From Shimia sp040370365 (lineage in GTDB: Bacteria > Pseudomonadota > Alphaproteobacteria > Rhodobacterales > Rhodobacteraceae), in the NCBI RefSeq assembly GCF_040370365.1, contig NZ_BAABWQ010000001.1:1116001-1180000 (forward strand): DNA of 64,000 nt. Direction: 5' to 3'. Positions 52,039 through 60,143 of this stretch are shown one piece after another. Below the pieces are notes generated by a model. That model saw nothing but the letters and a program-made list of their open reading frames with translations. It searched no databases and was not told the origin of the DNA. Position 1 is the first letter of the stretch. The number at the start of each line of letters is the position of its first letter. The position numbers and the translations under genes are program-made.

Positions 52039-53235
52039 TCATGCCTCTAGTGTCTCGGCAACACGCAGCGCCAGTTTTTCGGCCACAGCCACTTTATCCA
52101 TACGCGGCCAAGCTTCTGGCCCGACGTCAGAAATCAACGTCACGGCGTTCTCGCTCCCCCCCATAATCCCGGTTTCTGGCCGAACATCATTGGCGACAAT
52201 CCAGTCACATCCCTTACGGATACGTTTGGACGTGGCGTTGTCGATCACATCGTCGGTTTCGGCGGCAAAACCAACCACCAAGCTGGGCCGTCCCTCACCC
52301 ATCTGACTCACAGTCGCCAAGATGTCTGGATTCTCAGCGAATTCCAACGCGGGCACTCCGGCTTTGGTTTTCTTAATCTTGCTACCTGAAGCACTGCTAA
52401 CCCGCCAATCAGCTACAGCCGCGCAGAAAATCGCGGCATCCGCAGGCAGACTCCCCTGTACGGCACGCAGCATCTCTTGAGCGGTTTCAACCTCGACCAA
52501 GTGCACGCCTTTCGGCCGTGCAGCGGCCGCCGGGCCGGTCACAAACACCACTTCTGCGCCCAGCTTAACCAACGCCTCAGCAATCGCGCTCCCTTGTGCC
52601 CCCGACGAGCGGTTGGCGATATAGCGTACTGGATCAATCGGCTCATGTGTCGGCCCGGACGTGACCAAGATCCGCCGTCCCAGCAGAGGCCCTTCAGACA
52701 GAGCCCCTTGAATTGCATGTACAATTTCCATCGGCTCGCTCATGCGACCGGGGCCAAACTCCCCGCATGCCATGTCGCCTTCATTGGGGCCCACAAAACA
52801 AATGCCATCCTGTTTCAACCGCGCAAAATTGCGCTGCGTCGCTGGATGTTCCCACATACGTACATTCATCGCAGGCGCCACCAACACCGGCGTGTCCGTC
52901 GCCAAAAGCAAAGCTGACGCAAGATCATTCGCCAAACCGTGCGCCATTTTTGCCATTAGATCAGCCGTGCCCGGCGCCACGACGATCAAATCTGCAGAGC
53001 GCGACAACTGGATATGGCCCATCTCAGCTTCGTCCGTCAGATCAAACAAATCTCGGTATACTTTTTCGCCAGCCAATGAGGACATCGACAAAGGCGTTAC
53101 AAACTCTTCCGCCGCCCGTGTCAAAACCGGCGTCACCCATGCACCGCGTTCTCGCAACCGTCGGATCAGTTCAAGAGACTTAAAGGCTGCGATTCCACCG
53201 GCTACAATCAGAAGAATGCGTTTGTCCGTCAGCAT
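52039..53235 (-). CDS. coaBC: Bifunctional phosphopantothenoylcysteine decarboxylase/phosphopantothenate-cysteine ligase
   Basis: 398 residues. The N-terminal FMN-dependent CoaC domain (about 1-185) begins LLIVAGGIAAFKSLELIRRL and holds the APAMNVRMWEHPATQRN motif (substrate-binding Asn near 124). The C-terminal CoaB ligase (about 190-398) begins RRILVTSGPTHEPIDPVRYI, with the nucleotide-binding SSGAQGSAIAEAL stretch and a KIKKTK lysine patch (about 285-290). It makes 4'-phosphopantetheine for coenzyme A. It is upstream of dut in the same direction. Confidence 0.95.
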   Translation of the reverse strand: MLTDKRILLIVAGGIAAFKSLELIRRLRERGAWVTPVLTRAAEEFVTPLSMSSLAGEKVYRDLFDLTDEAEMGHIQLSRSADLIVVAPGTADLMAKMAHGLANDLASALLLATDTPVLVAPAMNVRMWEHPATQRNFARLKQDGICFVGPNEGDMACGEFGPGRMSEPMEIVHAIQGALSEGPLLGRRILVTSGPTHEPIDPVRYIANRSSGAQGSAIAEALVKLGAEVVFVTGPAAAARPKGVHLVEVETAQEMLRAVQGSLPADAAIFCAAVADWRVSSASGSKIKKTKAGVPALEFAENPDILATVSQMGEGRPSLVVGFAAETDDVIDNATSKRIRKGCDWIVANDVRPETGIMGGSENAVTLISDVGPEAWPRMDKVAVAEKLALRVAETLEA

Positions 53236-53327
53236 TTAGCAGACCCCACTTGCGTTAAGTTGTCCAAAGTTATGCTGTGCAGGTCTCCGAAACAACCCGC
53301 GACCCGACATGACGATGTCCAAGGCGC

Positions 53328-54125
53328 CTATTTGAACGCAGCACAGGGGTCATCTCGATCAACCGCTTCGGTGGCCACATACAAATCAAAAGGCGTACCG
53401 GCCTCCGGCTCATCCTCAAATTGCCCAAACGAGAGTGATGTAATTTCCGCGGGCAACAGCGACGGCGCCCCCCAATCTGTGCGGGCATGGCCGTTGCCGG
53501 TGATCACGGCCACGGGGCCACCAGTCTCTCGCATTGCCTGCACCACCGCCTGCGCCAATCGCGCGTCACGAAGCCGCTGAGCGGTTACCATGCCGGGCAA
53601 CATTTCTGCCGGCAAAGCATCGCAATGCGCTGCCATTTGCAACGCCTCTCGCGCGTCTTGCTCCGCCAAAGCCAATGGCAACGTCAGCCCATATTGCCCG
53701 GCCTCGCCATCCAATGTGCTTGTTAGGTCACCACTCATAATCGCCTCCCGCGCAACATCACGCGGCACCTGCGCACCATAGATTCGCATCCCTTCTGAGG
53801 TCGCAAAAATCGGATAATACATTGAAAAATCTGGCCAACCACTGTCGTTCCACGACAGTGCTGCTTCCAGCGCCTCCGCGTCATCCAAAAGCTCCGGCGT
53901 CACTTTTTCGGCCTGCTCCGGCAAGAGCATTTCAAACACCAAAGCGCTAGGACCGAGCACGACAACCGCACGCGCCTGGTTGTCGTGATGGTGAGGGTTG
54001 TCATGTACCTCTCCCAAAAACACCACATCCACGCCGCGTAGAACGTCGAAATCCAATCCCTGCGCCAAACCGGCGCTTGCGGGCATGAGGGCTGCACAAA
54101 GCAGCGAAAGAAACATCTTTTTCAT
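53328..54125 (-). CDS. ChaN-family (DUF399) exported protein
   Basis: 265 residues from ATG 54125. Signal peptide at about 1-22 (SLLCAALMPASAGLAQ). The DUF399 signature is VVFLGEVHDNPHHHDNQARAV (shortened: GEVHDNPHHH, about 36-45), with VFEMLLPEQ and VITGNGHART later. ChaN-like proteins bind haem at the envelope in Campylobacter and are linked to iron uptake; whether this one does is unknown. An in-frame start at 54182 would extend before the signal and is rejected. It is divergent from cobU. Confidence 0.82.
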   Translation of the reverse strand: MKKMFLSLLCAALMPASAGLAQGLDFDVLRGVDVVFLGEVHDNPHHHDNQARAVVVLGPSALVFEMLLPEQAEKVTPELLDDAEALEAALSWNDSGWPDFSMYYPIFATSEGMRIYGAQVPRDVAREAIMSGDLTSTLDGEAGQYGLTLPLALAEQDAREALQMAAHCDALPAEMLPGMVTAQRLRDARLAQAVVQAMRETGGPVAVITGNGHARTDWGAPSLLPAEITSLSFGQFEDEPEAGTPFDLYVATEAVDRDDPCAAFK

Positions 54126-54246
54126 AGCGCAACACTTACGCTCCTCCTGTGCGGATGCAACCCATTGGCGAGGCGATTTCATTCTCGCTTGCCCTGTCCG
54201 TCCAATTCCCGCAGTGTTCCCCGCAACACGTGCAAAGGGACATTAC

Positions 54247-54768
54247 ATGCTGCCAAAGCAGAGCCTTATTCTCGGGGGCGCCGCATCCGGAAAATCAGCC
54301 TTCGCCGAACAGCTTGTGATGGCCACCAATGCCCCGCGTATCTACATTGCCACCGCGCAAACTTTTGATGCCGAAATGGAAATCAAGGTTCAAAAGCATC
54401 TCAATCAACGCGGCCCCGACTGGCACACAATTGAAGCACCTATGAACACGGCAAACGTGCTGGTTGATCTCCCTGCAGACGCTGTGGTTCTTCTTGATTG
54501 CGCCACAATGTGGCTGACAAATCAAATACTTGCTGAATCAGAGCTTCCCGCGGCGCAGGAGGCCCTGCTAGAATCACTGGCTGCCTGCCCAGCACGTGTT
54601 GTCATTGTCTCAAACGAAGTGGGCCTTGACGTGGTGCCCGACAATGCTCTGGCGCGGCGGTTCCGCGATGCCCAAGGCGCGCTCAATCAAGTGCTCGCGG
54701 CACAGGCTAATCTCGCTGTGCTTGTGGTTGCAGGCCTGCCAATAGTGTTGAAGGGAGCGCTGCCATGA
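54247..54768 (+). CDS. cobU: Adenosylcobinamide kinase/adenosylcobinamide-phosphate guanylyltransferase
   Basis: 173 residues from ATG 54247. P-loop LGGAASGKSAFAEQL (Gly10-Ser17), YIATAQTFDAEME (conserved after the P-loop) and VIVSNEVGLDVVPDNALARRFRD (cited by its core SNEVGLDVVP). It phosphorylates adenosylcobinamide and transfers GMP to it, preparing the lower-ligand attachment of vitamin B12. The frame stays open upstream through chaN, but that part is shadow. It overlaps the next gene by four bases. Confidence 0.92.
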   Translation: MLPKQSLILGGAASGKSAFAEQLVMATNAPRIYIATAQTFDAEMEIKVQKHLNQRGPDWHTIEAPMNTANVLVDLPADAVVLLDCATMWLTNQILAESELPAAQEALLESLAACPARVVIVSNEVGLDVVPDNALARRFRDAQGALNQVLAAQANLAVLVVAGLPIVLKGALP

Positions 54769-55343
54769 CCGAGTTGCATTTGGTGCGCCATGGGCCAACC
54801 CACGCCAAAACCATGGTCGGCTGGTCCGATCTGCCTGCCGACCTCTCTGACACCGCCCAATTGGCGCGCTTGTCTAACCATCTGCCGGAAGACGGCATTG
54901 TCATCAGTTCCGATTTACAGCGCTGCATTGCGACAGCGGACGCCGTGCAGCAGCATCGCACGCGCTTGCCACACGATCCTGAATTGCGCGAAATTCACTT
55001 TGGTGACTGGGAACTCAAAAGCTTCGCTGAAATCGAAGCAGAAGACCCTGATCATATCCGCGCCTATTGGGAAACCCCGGGTGATGTACGCCCACCAAAC
55101 GGAGAAAGCTGGAACGAGGTCTCCAAGCGCGTAGATCGTGCAATTGACCGCTTGATCACAACGCATCGCGGTGCCAAATTGATTGTGGTGGTGCATTTTG
55201 GTGTGATCCTTACACAGATCCAACGTGCCCAACAGTTGACTGCCGAAGAAGCCTTTGGCCACCGCATAGAAAACCTATCCGTTACTTCGATAAAAATCCA
55301 CGACAGCAAATGGACAGTGAAAGCAATAAATCAAATATTGTGA
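54765..55343 (+). CDS. Histidine phosphatase family protein (alpha-ribazole phosphatase-like)
   Basis: 192 residues. The catalytic motif LVRHGPTHAKT is at residues 6-16 (His9 receives the phosphate), with the second His in VVVHFGVILT near 145 and Glu in REIHFGDWELKS. Coupling to cobU by an ATGA overlap points to CobC, which removes phosphate from alpha-ribazole phosphate in B12 synthesis. Broad-specificity phosphatase or phosphoglycerate-mutase-like roles are alternatives. Codon use turns AT-rich at the 3' end, running into an AT-rich gap. Confidence 0.83.
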   Translation: MTELHLVRHGPTHAKTMVGWSDLPADLSDTAQLARLSNHLPEDGIVISSDLQRCIATADAVQQHRTRLPHDPELREIHFGDWELKSFAEIEAEDPDHIRAYWETPGDVRPPNGESWNEVSKRVDRAIDRLITTHRGAKLIVVVHFGVILTQIQRAQQLTAEEAFGHRIENLSVTSIKIHDSKWTVKAINQIL

Positions 55344-55401
55344 TGAATTTCATCAATTTGTTTCGTTTTGATGATGAATTTGCGCATGCTAGGCTGTTGC
55401 T

Positions 55402-56268
55402 ATGACCTATGATTTGTACCTCGGCGATTACGCCTATTCCTCCTGGTCGCTGCGCGGCTGGCTTTTGTTTGAAAAATTCGGTATCGCCCGCGACACAACG
55501 CTGGTGGATTTCTCCGACCAATCGGTGGCCGAGCAACTCGCCAAGATCGCCCCTGCCCGCACGGTGCCCACTGTCGTCACGCCAGATGGCGCGATCCTGT
55601 CTGACAGCCTCGCAATTGCCGAAGAGCTGGCCAGCCGCCATCCCGATGCGGGTCTTTGGCCCCTTGCACCCGCGGCTCGCGCAACGGCTCGAAATTTGGC
55701 GGCAGAAATGCACTCCGGCTTTATGACATTGCGCAACGACTGCCCGATGAACCTGCGTCTTTCCTATTCAGATTGCAAACCGTCTGAGGCGCTGTTGAAA
55801 GACATTCAACGGCTTGAAACCATTTGGGAACATGCCCGCAACACCTACGGCAGTGCTGGCCCATGGCTCTGTGGCGACTACAGCGCCGCGGATGCCTTTT
55901 ATGCGCCTGTCGCCGCACGTATCGCAGGCTACAATCTGCCTGTCGGAAAGATCGCCCAAGACTATGTAAATACCCATCTCTCCGATCCGGCGTTCCGCCG
56001 CTGGCGTGCAATGGGTATGGTGCATGGTGCCACCCTGCCATGGTACGCCAAAGACTATCCCACACGTGCTTGGCCCGGCCCCAAAGCACACACAGCCAAA
56101 GCCATCGACAGTGGCACAGCCGAAAATGCCGTGTGTCCCTACTCTGGCGTCTCAGTGACCCATCTGATGGAAATCGACGGTCGTACATTTGGTATGTGCA
56201 ACGCTTTTTGCCGCGATAAGACTGTGGCTGACCCAGAAGCTTGGCCCGCATTTATGGCGTTGCTGTAA
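55402..56268 (+). CDS. Glutathione S-transferase with C-terminal TRASH-like cysteine module
   Basis: 288 residues. The thioredoxin-like half (about 1-80) opens YDLYLGDYAYSSWSLRGWLL, with the SSWS serine as the likely catalytic residue and RTVPTVVTPDGAILSDSLAI (cis-Pro and Asp-Ser) following. The helical half spans about 90-215 (WLCGDYSAADAFYAPV). After an apparent linker, residues 245-270 carry C245-x20-C266-x3-C270 (CPYSG ... GMCNAFC), which fits the TRASH/YHS-type metal-binding spacing. Ordinary GSTs end near 210-220. It may link glutathione conjugation to metal or thiol sensing. Confidence 0.85.
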   Translation: MTYDLYLGDYAYSSWSLRGWLLFEKFGIARDTTLVDFSDQSVAEQLAKIAPARTVPTVVTPDGAILSDSLAIAEELASRHPDAGLWPLAPAARATARNLAAEMHSGFMTLRNDCPMNLRLSYSDCKPSEALLKDIQRLETIWEHARNTYGSAGPWLCGDYSAADAFYAPVAARIAGYNLPVGKIAQDYVNTHLSDPAFRRWRAMGMVHGATLPWYAKDYPTRAWPGPKAHTAKAIDSGTAENAVCPYSGVSVTHLMEIDGRTFGMCNAFCRDKTVADPEAWPAFMALL

Positions 56269-56273
56269 AGCTG

Positions 56274-56322
56274 TTAACCTTTCACTAACCAAGCCTCGTC
56301 TACCATAGTTAACAATTGTTAA
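56274..56322 (+). promoter_or_regulatory. CtrA-like sites upstream of comM
   Basis: TTAA-N7-CTAAC (56274-56289) matches the TTAA-N7-TTAAC CtrA consensus at all but one base. A second element, TTAACAATTGTTAA (56309-56322), is a perfect 14-bp palindrome with TTAA spaced by six. Both lie within 75 bases of the comM start. Confidence 0.5.
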
Positions 56323-56346
56323 TCAGTTTGGTGGCGGGGTTTTGCC

Positions 56347-57861
56347 ATGGTGACACGCGCCTATACGGTCGCTTTTGAAGGGGTGGAAGCCCATCAAGTC
56401 GAGGTACAATGCGCAGTGACGCCGGGGCTGCCAGCGTTTTCGATAGTCGGTTTGCCGGACAAAGCTGTGTCAGAAGCCCGAGATCGGGTGAGATCCGCAC
56501 TGGCAACCATGGCGATAGCATTGCCCTCCAAACGTATCACCATCAACTTATCACCTGCAGACCTCCCCAAGGAAGGCAGCCACTTCGATTTGCCCATCGC
56601 AGTCGCGCTTCTGGCAGCTATTGGGATAATCCCAGAGGACGCCTCTGAAAGCACTGTAAGCTTAGGCGAACTCTCGCTAGATGGCTCGCTGGTTGGTGTC
56701 ACCGGCGCACTCCCCGCCGCGATGAGTGCAGCCGAAACTGAGCGCAACTTGCTTTGCCCTGCCGCAAGCGGCCCAGAAGCAGCGTGGGTCGCAGCCACAC
56801 AAGTCATTGGCGCTGCATCGCTGGCAGATGTGGTGCGGCACTACACCGGCCAGTCACCTCTTGCCCCCTCTGAACCAGGGGAGGTTCTCGCCCCTGTCAG
56901 CGCGCTAGATCTACGAGATGTCAAAGGCCAAGAACGAGCCAAACGTGCCTTGGAAATCGCCGCTGCAGGCCGGCATCATCTCTTTATGGTTGGCCCTCCT
57001 GGCTCTGGAAAATCCATGCTCGCCGCCCGCCTGCCTACAATTTTGCCTCCACTTACGCCCGCCGAGGCATTGGAAACCTCAATGATCCATTCTATCGCCG
57101 GGCTTCTGGATCAAGGTGGCATTTCACGCAGCCGTCCTTTTCGCGAGCCCCATCACACCGCATCGATGCCCGCCATTGTTGGCGGCGGTCGTCGTGCGAA
57201 ACCGGGTGAAATTTCCCTCGCACACAATGGAGTGCTGTTTATGGATGAGTTGCCTGAATTTTCGCGCCCTGTGCTAGAGACGTTGCGCCAACCGATAGAA
57301 ACCGGACAGGTCATGATCGCCCGGGCAAATGCTCACGTCACCTACCCTTGCAAATTCATGCTGATTGCAGCTGCAAACCCATGTCGCTGCGGGCATATGT
57401 TTGACGCGGCTCAGGCCTGTGCACGAGTGCCCGACTGCGGCAACGACTATCTTGGACGCCTCTCAGGCCCACTGCTGGATCGACTTGATCTACGTATCGA
57501 GGTTCCCCCAGTGGCCTATCAGGATCTGGACCTGCCGAACGATGGCGAAACGTCGTCAACTGTCGCAGCGCGTGTCGCCCAAGCTCGCCAACGCCAGCAC
57601 GCACGCTTTGGCAAAGACGCTGACACGCGGGCAAACGCAGACATGCAAGGAGAACTGTTGCAAACATATGCTATGCCAGACGACGAGGGCCGTACTCTTC
57701 TGACGAAAGTCGCTGAACGATTTGGACTGTCCGCACGCGGATACCACAGAGTGCTGCGCGTGGCGCGAACCATCGCGGATTTGGAGGGCAGCGACATGGT
57801 ACACCGTTCGCATCTGGCAGAAGCCGTTAGTTTTAGACTGTCTTCGCCTCACGAATTATAG
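56347..57861 (+). CDS. comM: YifB/ComM-family Mg-chelatase-like AAA+ helicase
   Basis: 504 residues. N-terminal Lon-protease-like fold (about 1-165: AYTVAFEGVEAHQVEVQ, GLPDKAVSEARDRVRSAL), AAA+ domain with Walker A GPPGSGKS (about 216-223), Walker B GVLFMDELPEF and a cysteine cluster NPCRCGHMFDAAQACARVPDC (cited by C-x-C and the later CARVPDC), then the C-terminal Mg-chelatase domain. ComM drives branch migration during natural transformation. In Rhodobacter, comM is needed for gene transfer agent reception under CtrA control, which fits the upstream sites. Confidence 0.93.
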   Translation: MVTRAYTVAFEGVEAHQVEVQCAVTPGLPAFSIVGLPDKAVSEARDRVRSALATMAIALPSKRITINLSPADLPKEGSHFDLPIAVALLAAIGIIPEDASESTVSLGELSLDGSLVGVTGALPAAMSAAETERNLLCPAASGPEAAWVAATQVIGAASLADVVRHYTGQSPLAPSEPGEVLAPVSALDLRDVKGQERAKRALEIAAAGRHHLFMVGPPGSGKSMLAARLPTILPPLTPAEALETSMIHSIAGLLDQGGISRSRPFREPHHTASMPAIVGGGRRAKPGEISLAHNGVLFMDELPEFSRPVLETLRQPIETGQVMIARANAHVTYPCKFMLIAAANPCRCGHMFDAAQACARVPDCGNDYLGRLSGPLLDRLDLRIEVPPVAYQDLDLPNDGETSSTVAARVAQARQRQHARFGKDADTRANADMQGELLQTYAMPDDEGRTLLTKVAERFGLSARGYHRVLRVARTIADLEGSDMVHRSHLAEAVSFRLSSPHEL

Positions 57862-58436
57862 AACTCTCGCTCCAAAGACAGACACGCCTATAAACGGCAC
57901 GTACTTTGCGCTGGTATTGCTTCAATCCAACTCAGAAATCGACGAGCCCTTTTCTAAAATGTACAGGCTTGGTTGCACCTCATCTTTCTTGTTTTAGTGT
58001 CGACCACGCTTGCATGACCGATTTAGCTCGGGACCTTTTATTCTTGTACCGTAGTGCGTTTCCACTTTCTAATGTTGCGCATTCAGGGGCAAATTCACTA
58101 CGCGAAAGGCCTCCCAAGATCGACGGATATCTACTTGATATTATTATGTAGTTCTGGTGAAAACGCAGTCAACCGCCTTAAACCAATTGTGCATTCGTAG
58201 ACACCATGCGCCCCAATGCAACTTCAGGAACTTCCGGCGGAATGCGAATTTTTTCTACGGTGCGTACCAATGGTCGCTGAACAAACAAGCGAGTTCTTTG
58301 TCCATGCACTCAACAATAGAACCACGGGTTCTTTGATTGTCAAAATGCGCCGCCAAATTGTGTTCCTAAAGGGCGTCCAAAATCTGTCTTAGTCTAAAGG
58401 AAGGGCGAAGATCCCAAAACGCAAACACCGACAAGA
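57862..58436. other. 575-base gap with decayed coding sequence
   Basis: AT-richer than its surroundings, with no intact gene. On the minus strand a 43-codon stretch (58178-58309) reads like the tail of a regulator-type protein, and another frame just upstream (near 58260-58400) reads RQILDAL, a stop, then EHNLAAHFDN. The plus strand has only short frames without a ribosome site. It marks the border of the catabolic island. Confidence 0.5.
58178..58309 (-). pseudogene. Possible remnant of a LysR-like regulator
   Basis: 43 codons with no start, preceded by a stop and ended by TAA. The stretch LVRTVEKIRIPPEVPEVALG resembles the late effector-domain segment of LysR proteins in composition and Pro spacing. 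The short length makes chance possible. Adjacent frames show further protein-like sequence broken by stops, as expected of a decaying gene. Confidence 0.25.
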
Positions 58437-59114
58437 TCAGACATTCAAAAGACGATGCTTCTTTAATAGATCAACTATCATTTTCTTGGCGTTCTGGCGG
58501 TGCGCTCTATGAAGTGACACAGCGAGATTCGCATCGCCAGAGCGGATTGCCTCAAACACTTCGCGGTGGTCCTCGTTTGACTTGACGGGCATGGGACGCA
58601 TAAAGAGCGTCACTTTTCTAGCGCGCCGCACTTGATCACTCATCATTTCAAAAATCGAAATCACCCGCGAGTTGCTGCTGAGATGAACAAGCTCACCATG
58701 AAACCGGTCATCCGCCTTGGCCCAGCTTTCCAAGTCGCTTGCATCAAGGGCGCGATCCATGTCATCGATGGCGGTCGCCAAAGGTGCAAGCTGGCTATCG
58801 TCAAGTGAAAGCTCTGCCGCACACCGCGCCGCGAGGCTTTCGAGTTCAGTAAGTACATCATAAATCTCAGCCATGTCTTCTGGTGAAATTGGAAGTATTC
58901 GAACCCCTTTGCGGGGGCGTAGCTCCAACAAACCCTGGCTTTCCAGCATCAGCGCAGCCTCGCGCACCGGAGTTCGAGAGACACCTAGTCGTACCGCCAA
59001 CTCGCTTTCCAAGTGATCGGATCCCGGGGCCAATTCCCCTGCGAAGATCATATCACGAAGTGAATGAAAGGCGCGTTGCGTGTTTGAGGGGGGTTTGGTT
59101 TGGGCGGATTTCAA
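58437..59114 (-). CDS. GntR-family (FCD subfamily) transcriptional regulator
   Basis: 225 residues. Winged HTH at about 12-78 (GSDHLESELAVRLGVSRTPVREAALML), cited by its core ELAVRLGVSRTPVRE. The FCD ligand-binding domain (about 90-215) has metal-ligand candidates in DDRFHGELVHLSS, and EDHREVFEAIRSGD followed by HRAH. FCD regulators usually sense organic acids, which suits the neighbouring dehydrogenases and tricarboxylate transporter. It lies two bases downstream of the oxidoreductase gene and is the last gene of this three-gene minus-strand operon. Confidence 0.92.
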   Translation of the reverse strand: MKSAQTKPPSNTQRAFHSLRDMIFAGELAPGSDHLESELAVRLGVSRTPVREAALMLESQGLLELRPRKGVRILPISPEDMAEIYDVLTELESLAARCAAELSLDDSQLAPLATAIDDMDRALDASDLESWAKADDRFHGELVHLSSNSRVISIFEMMSDQVRRARKVTLFMRPMPVKSNEDHREVFEAIRSGDANLAVSLHRAHRQNAKKMIVDLLKKHRLLNV

Positions 59115-59116
59115 TT

Positions 59117-60142
59117 CTATTCCAACTTGAGTTTCTGGCCAGTCTGTGAAGAGGCGTAAATGGCAGTTTCTATCTCTATAACTTTCAGATAACTCCGCGC
59201 CTCGTTTTCAATTGTTTGTTCGCCAAGAAGGCCAGAAATGACATGGGACTGCAAGTGGTGGACGCAATCGCCACCAAATCCAGGGCATGCATTTGGTTCT
59301 AATAGGCAAGATTCCTGTCTAGATCCAAATCGACGCAACCATAGGGATCCGTCACCTCGGAGGGACAGAGTTCCTTCTGAACCTTCCAGTAGTCCCTCTC
59401 CCATTGTGCATCGATGGTTATCTGCGCTGTGATCCAAAGTTCTGTTGCCATCAAATAGAGAGCGCACTCCTCCATGATGTTCACTTAATATGTACCCTGC
59501 ATCTTCACCTGCAATCGCCGGGTTCACCTGTCTTAAGTCTGCGTAGACAGACACCGGGTCACCTAAAAGGTATCGAAATGTATCTACCCAATGAATCGCC
59601 GTTTCATGCACCAAAAATCGTTTCATTTCGCGAAAGTAGGGCTGGCGTGCCAGATAGGCATCTCGCCCCTGCCCATCGCCTGGTCGCAAACGAAACGTCA
59701 GTTGCTGCACATTACCGATTTCGCCGCGGTCCAAAACACGCTTCATCTCTCGATACCAAGGTTGGAACCGAAAGTTCTCATGTACGACAACTCTGGCACC
59801 TGCGGAATCCGCAAGCATCGCCATTTCACGAGCCTCTTCCAATGACTGGCAGAAGGGTTTTTGGCAGACTAGGGTTTTAACGCCACAATCAAGCGCCGTA
59901 CGAATGCTCTCAGCGTGGACAACAGGAGGAAGAATGATATCCAATACGTCCGGCGATGTTTCGTTTAGCATTTTTTCGAGGTTGTCGTAGGCGGGCAAAC
60001 CGGTCTCCCGAGCCTTTTCAATGTCTCGACTACAAGAGCCGACCAGAATAGCATCATCTATCCGCGCCCAGCTGCCATAGTGAAACTGACTGAAATATCC
60101 TGCGCCGATACAGGCAACCCTAATTGGTGAAGAGGCCGCCAT
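59117..60142 (-). CDS. Gfo/Idh/MocA-family oxidoreductase
   Basis: 341 residues. The nucleotide fold has VACIGAGYFSQFHYGSW (GxGxxS at about 12-17) and the family motif CQKPFCQSLEEA (EKP-like, with Gln in place of Glu; about 94-105). The C-terminal beta-sheet domain has the conserved HETAIHWVDTFRYLLGDP, including the likely catalytic His. Members oxidise sugars, inositols, sugar acids or related compounds with NAD(P). It lies one base after the preceding gene and two before the GntR gene, so all three are one operon. Confidence 0.87.
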   Translation of the reverse strand: MAASSPIRVACIGAGYFSQFHYGSWARIDDAILVGSCSRDIEKARETGLPAYDNLEKMLNETSPDVLDIILPPVVHAESIRTALDCGVKTLVCQKPFCQSLEEAREMAMLADSAGARVVVHENFRFQPWYREMKRVLDRGEIGNVQQLTFRLRPGDGQGRDAYLARQPYFREMKRFLVHETAIHWVDTFRYLLGDPVSVYADLRQVNPAIAGEDAGYILSEHHGGVRSLFDGNRTLDHSADNHRCTMGEGLLEGSEGTLSLRGDGSLWLRRFGSRQESCLLEPNACPGFGGDCVHHLQSHVISGLLGEQTIENEARSYLKVIEIETAIYASSQTGQKLKLE

Positions 60143-60143
60143 T

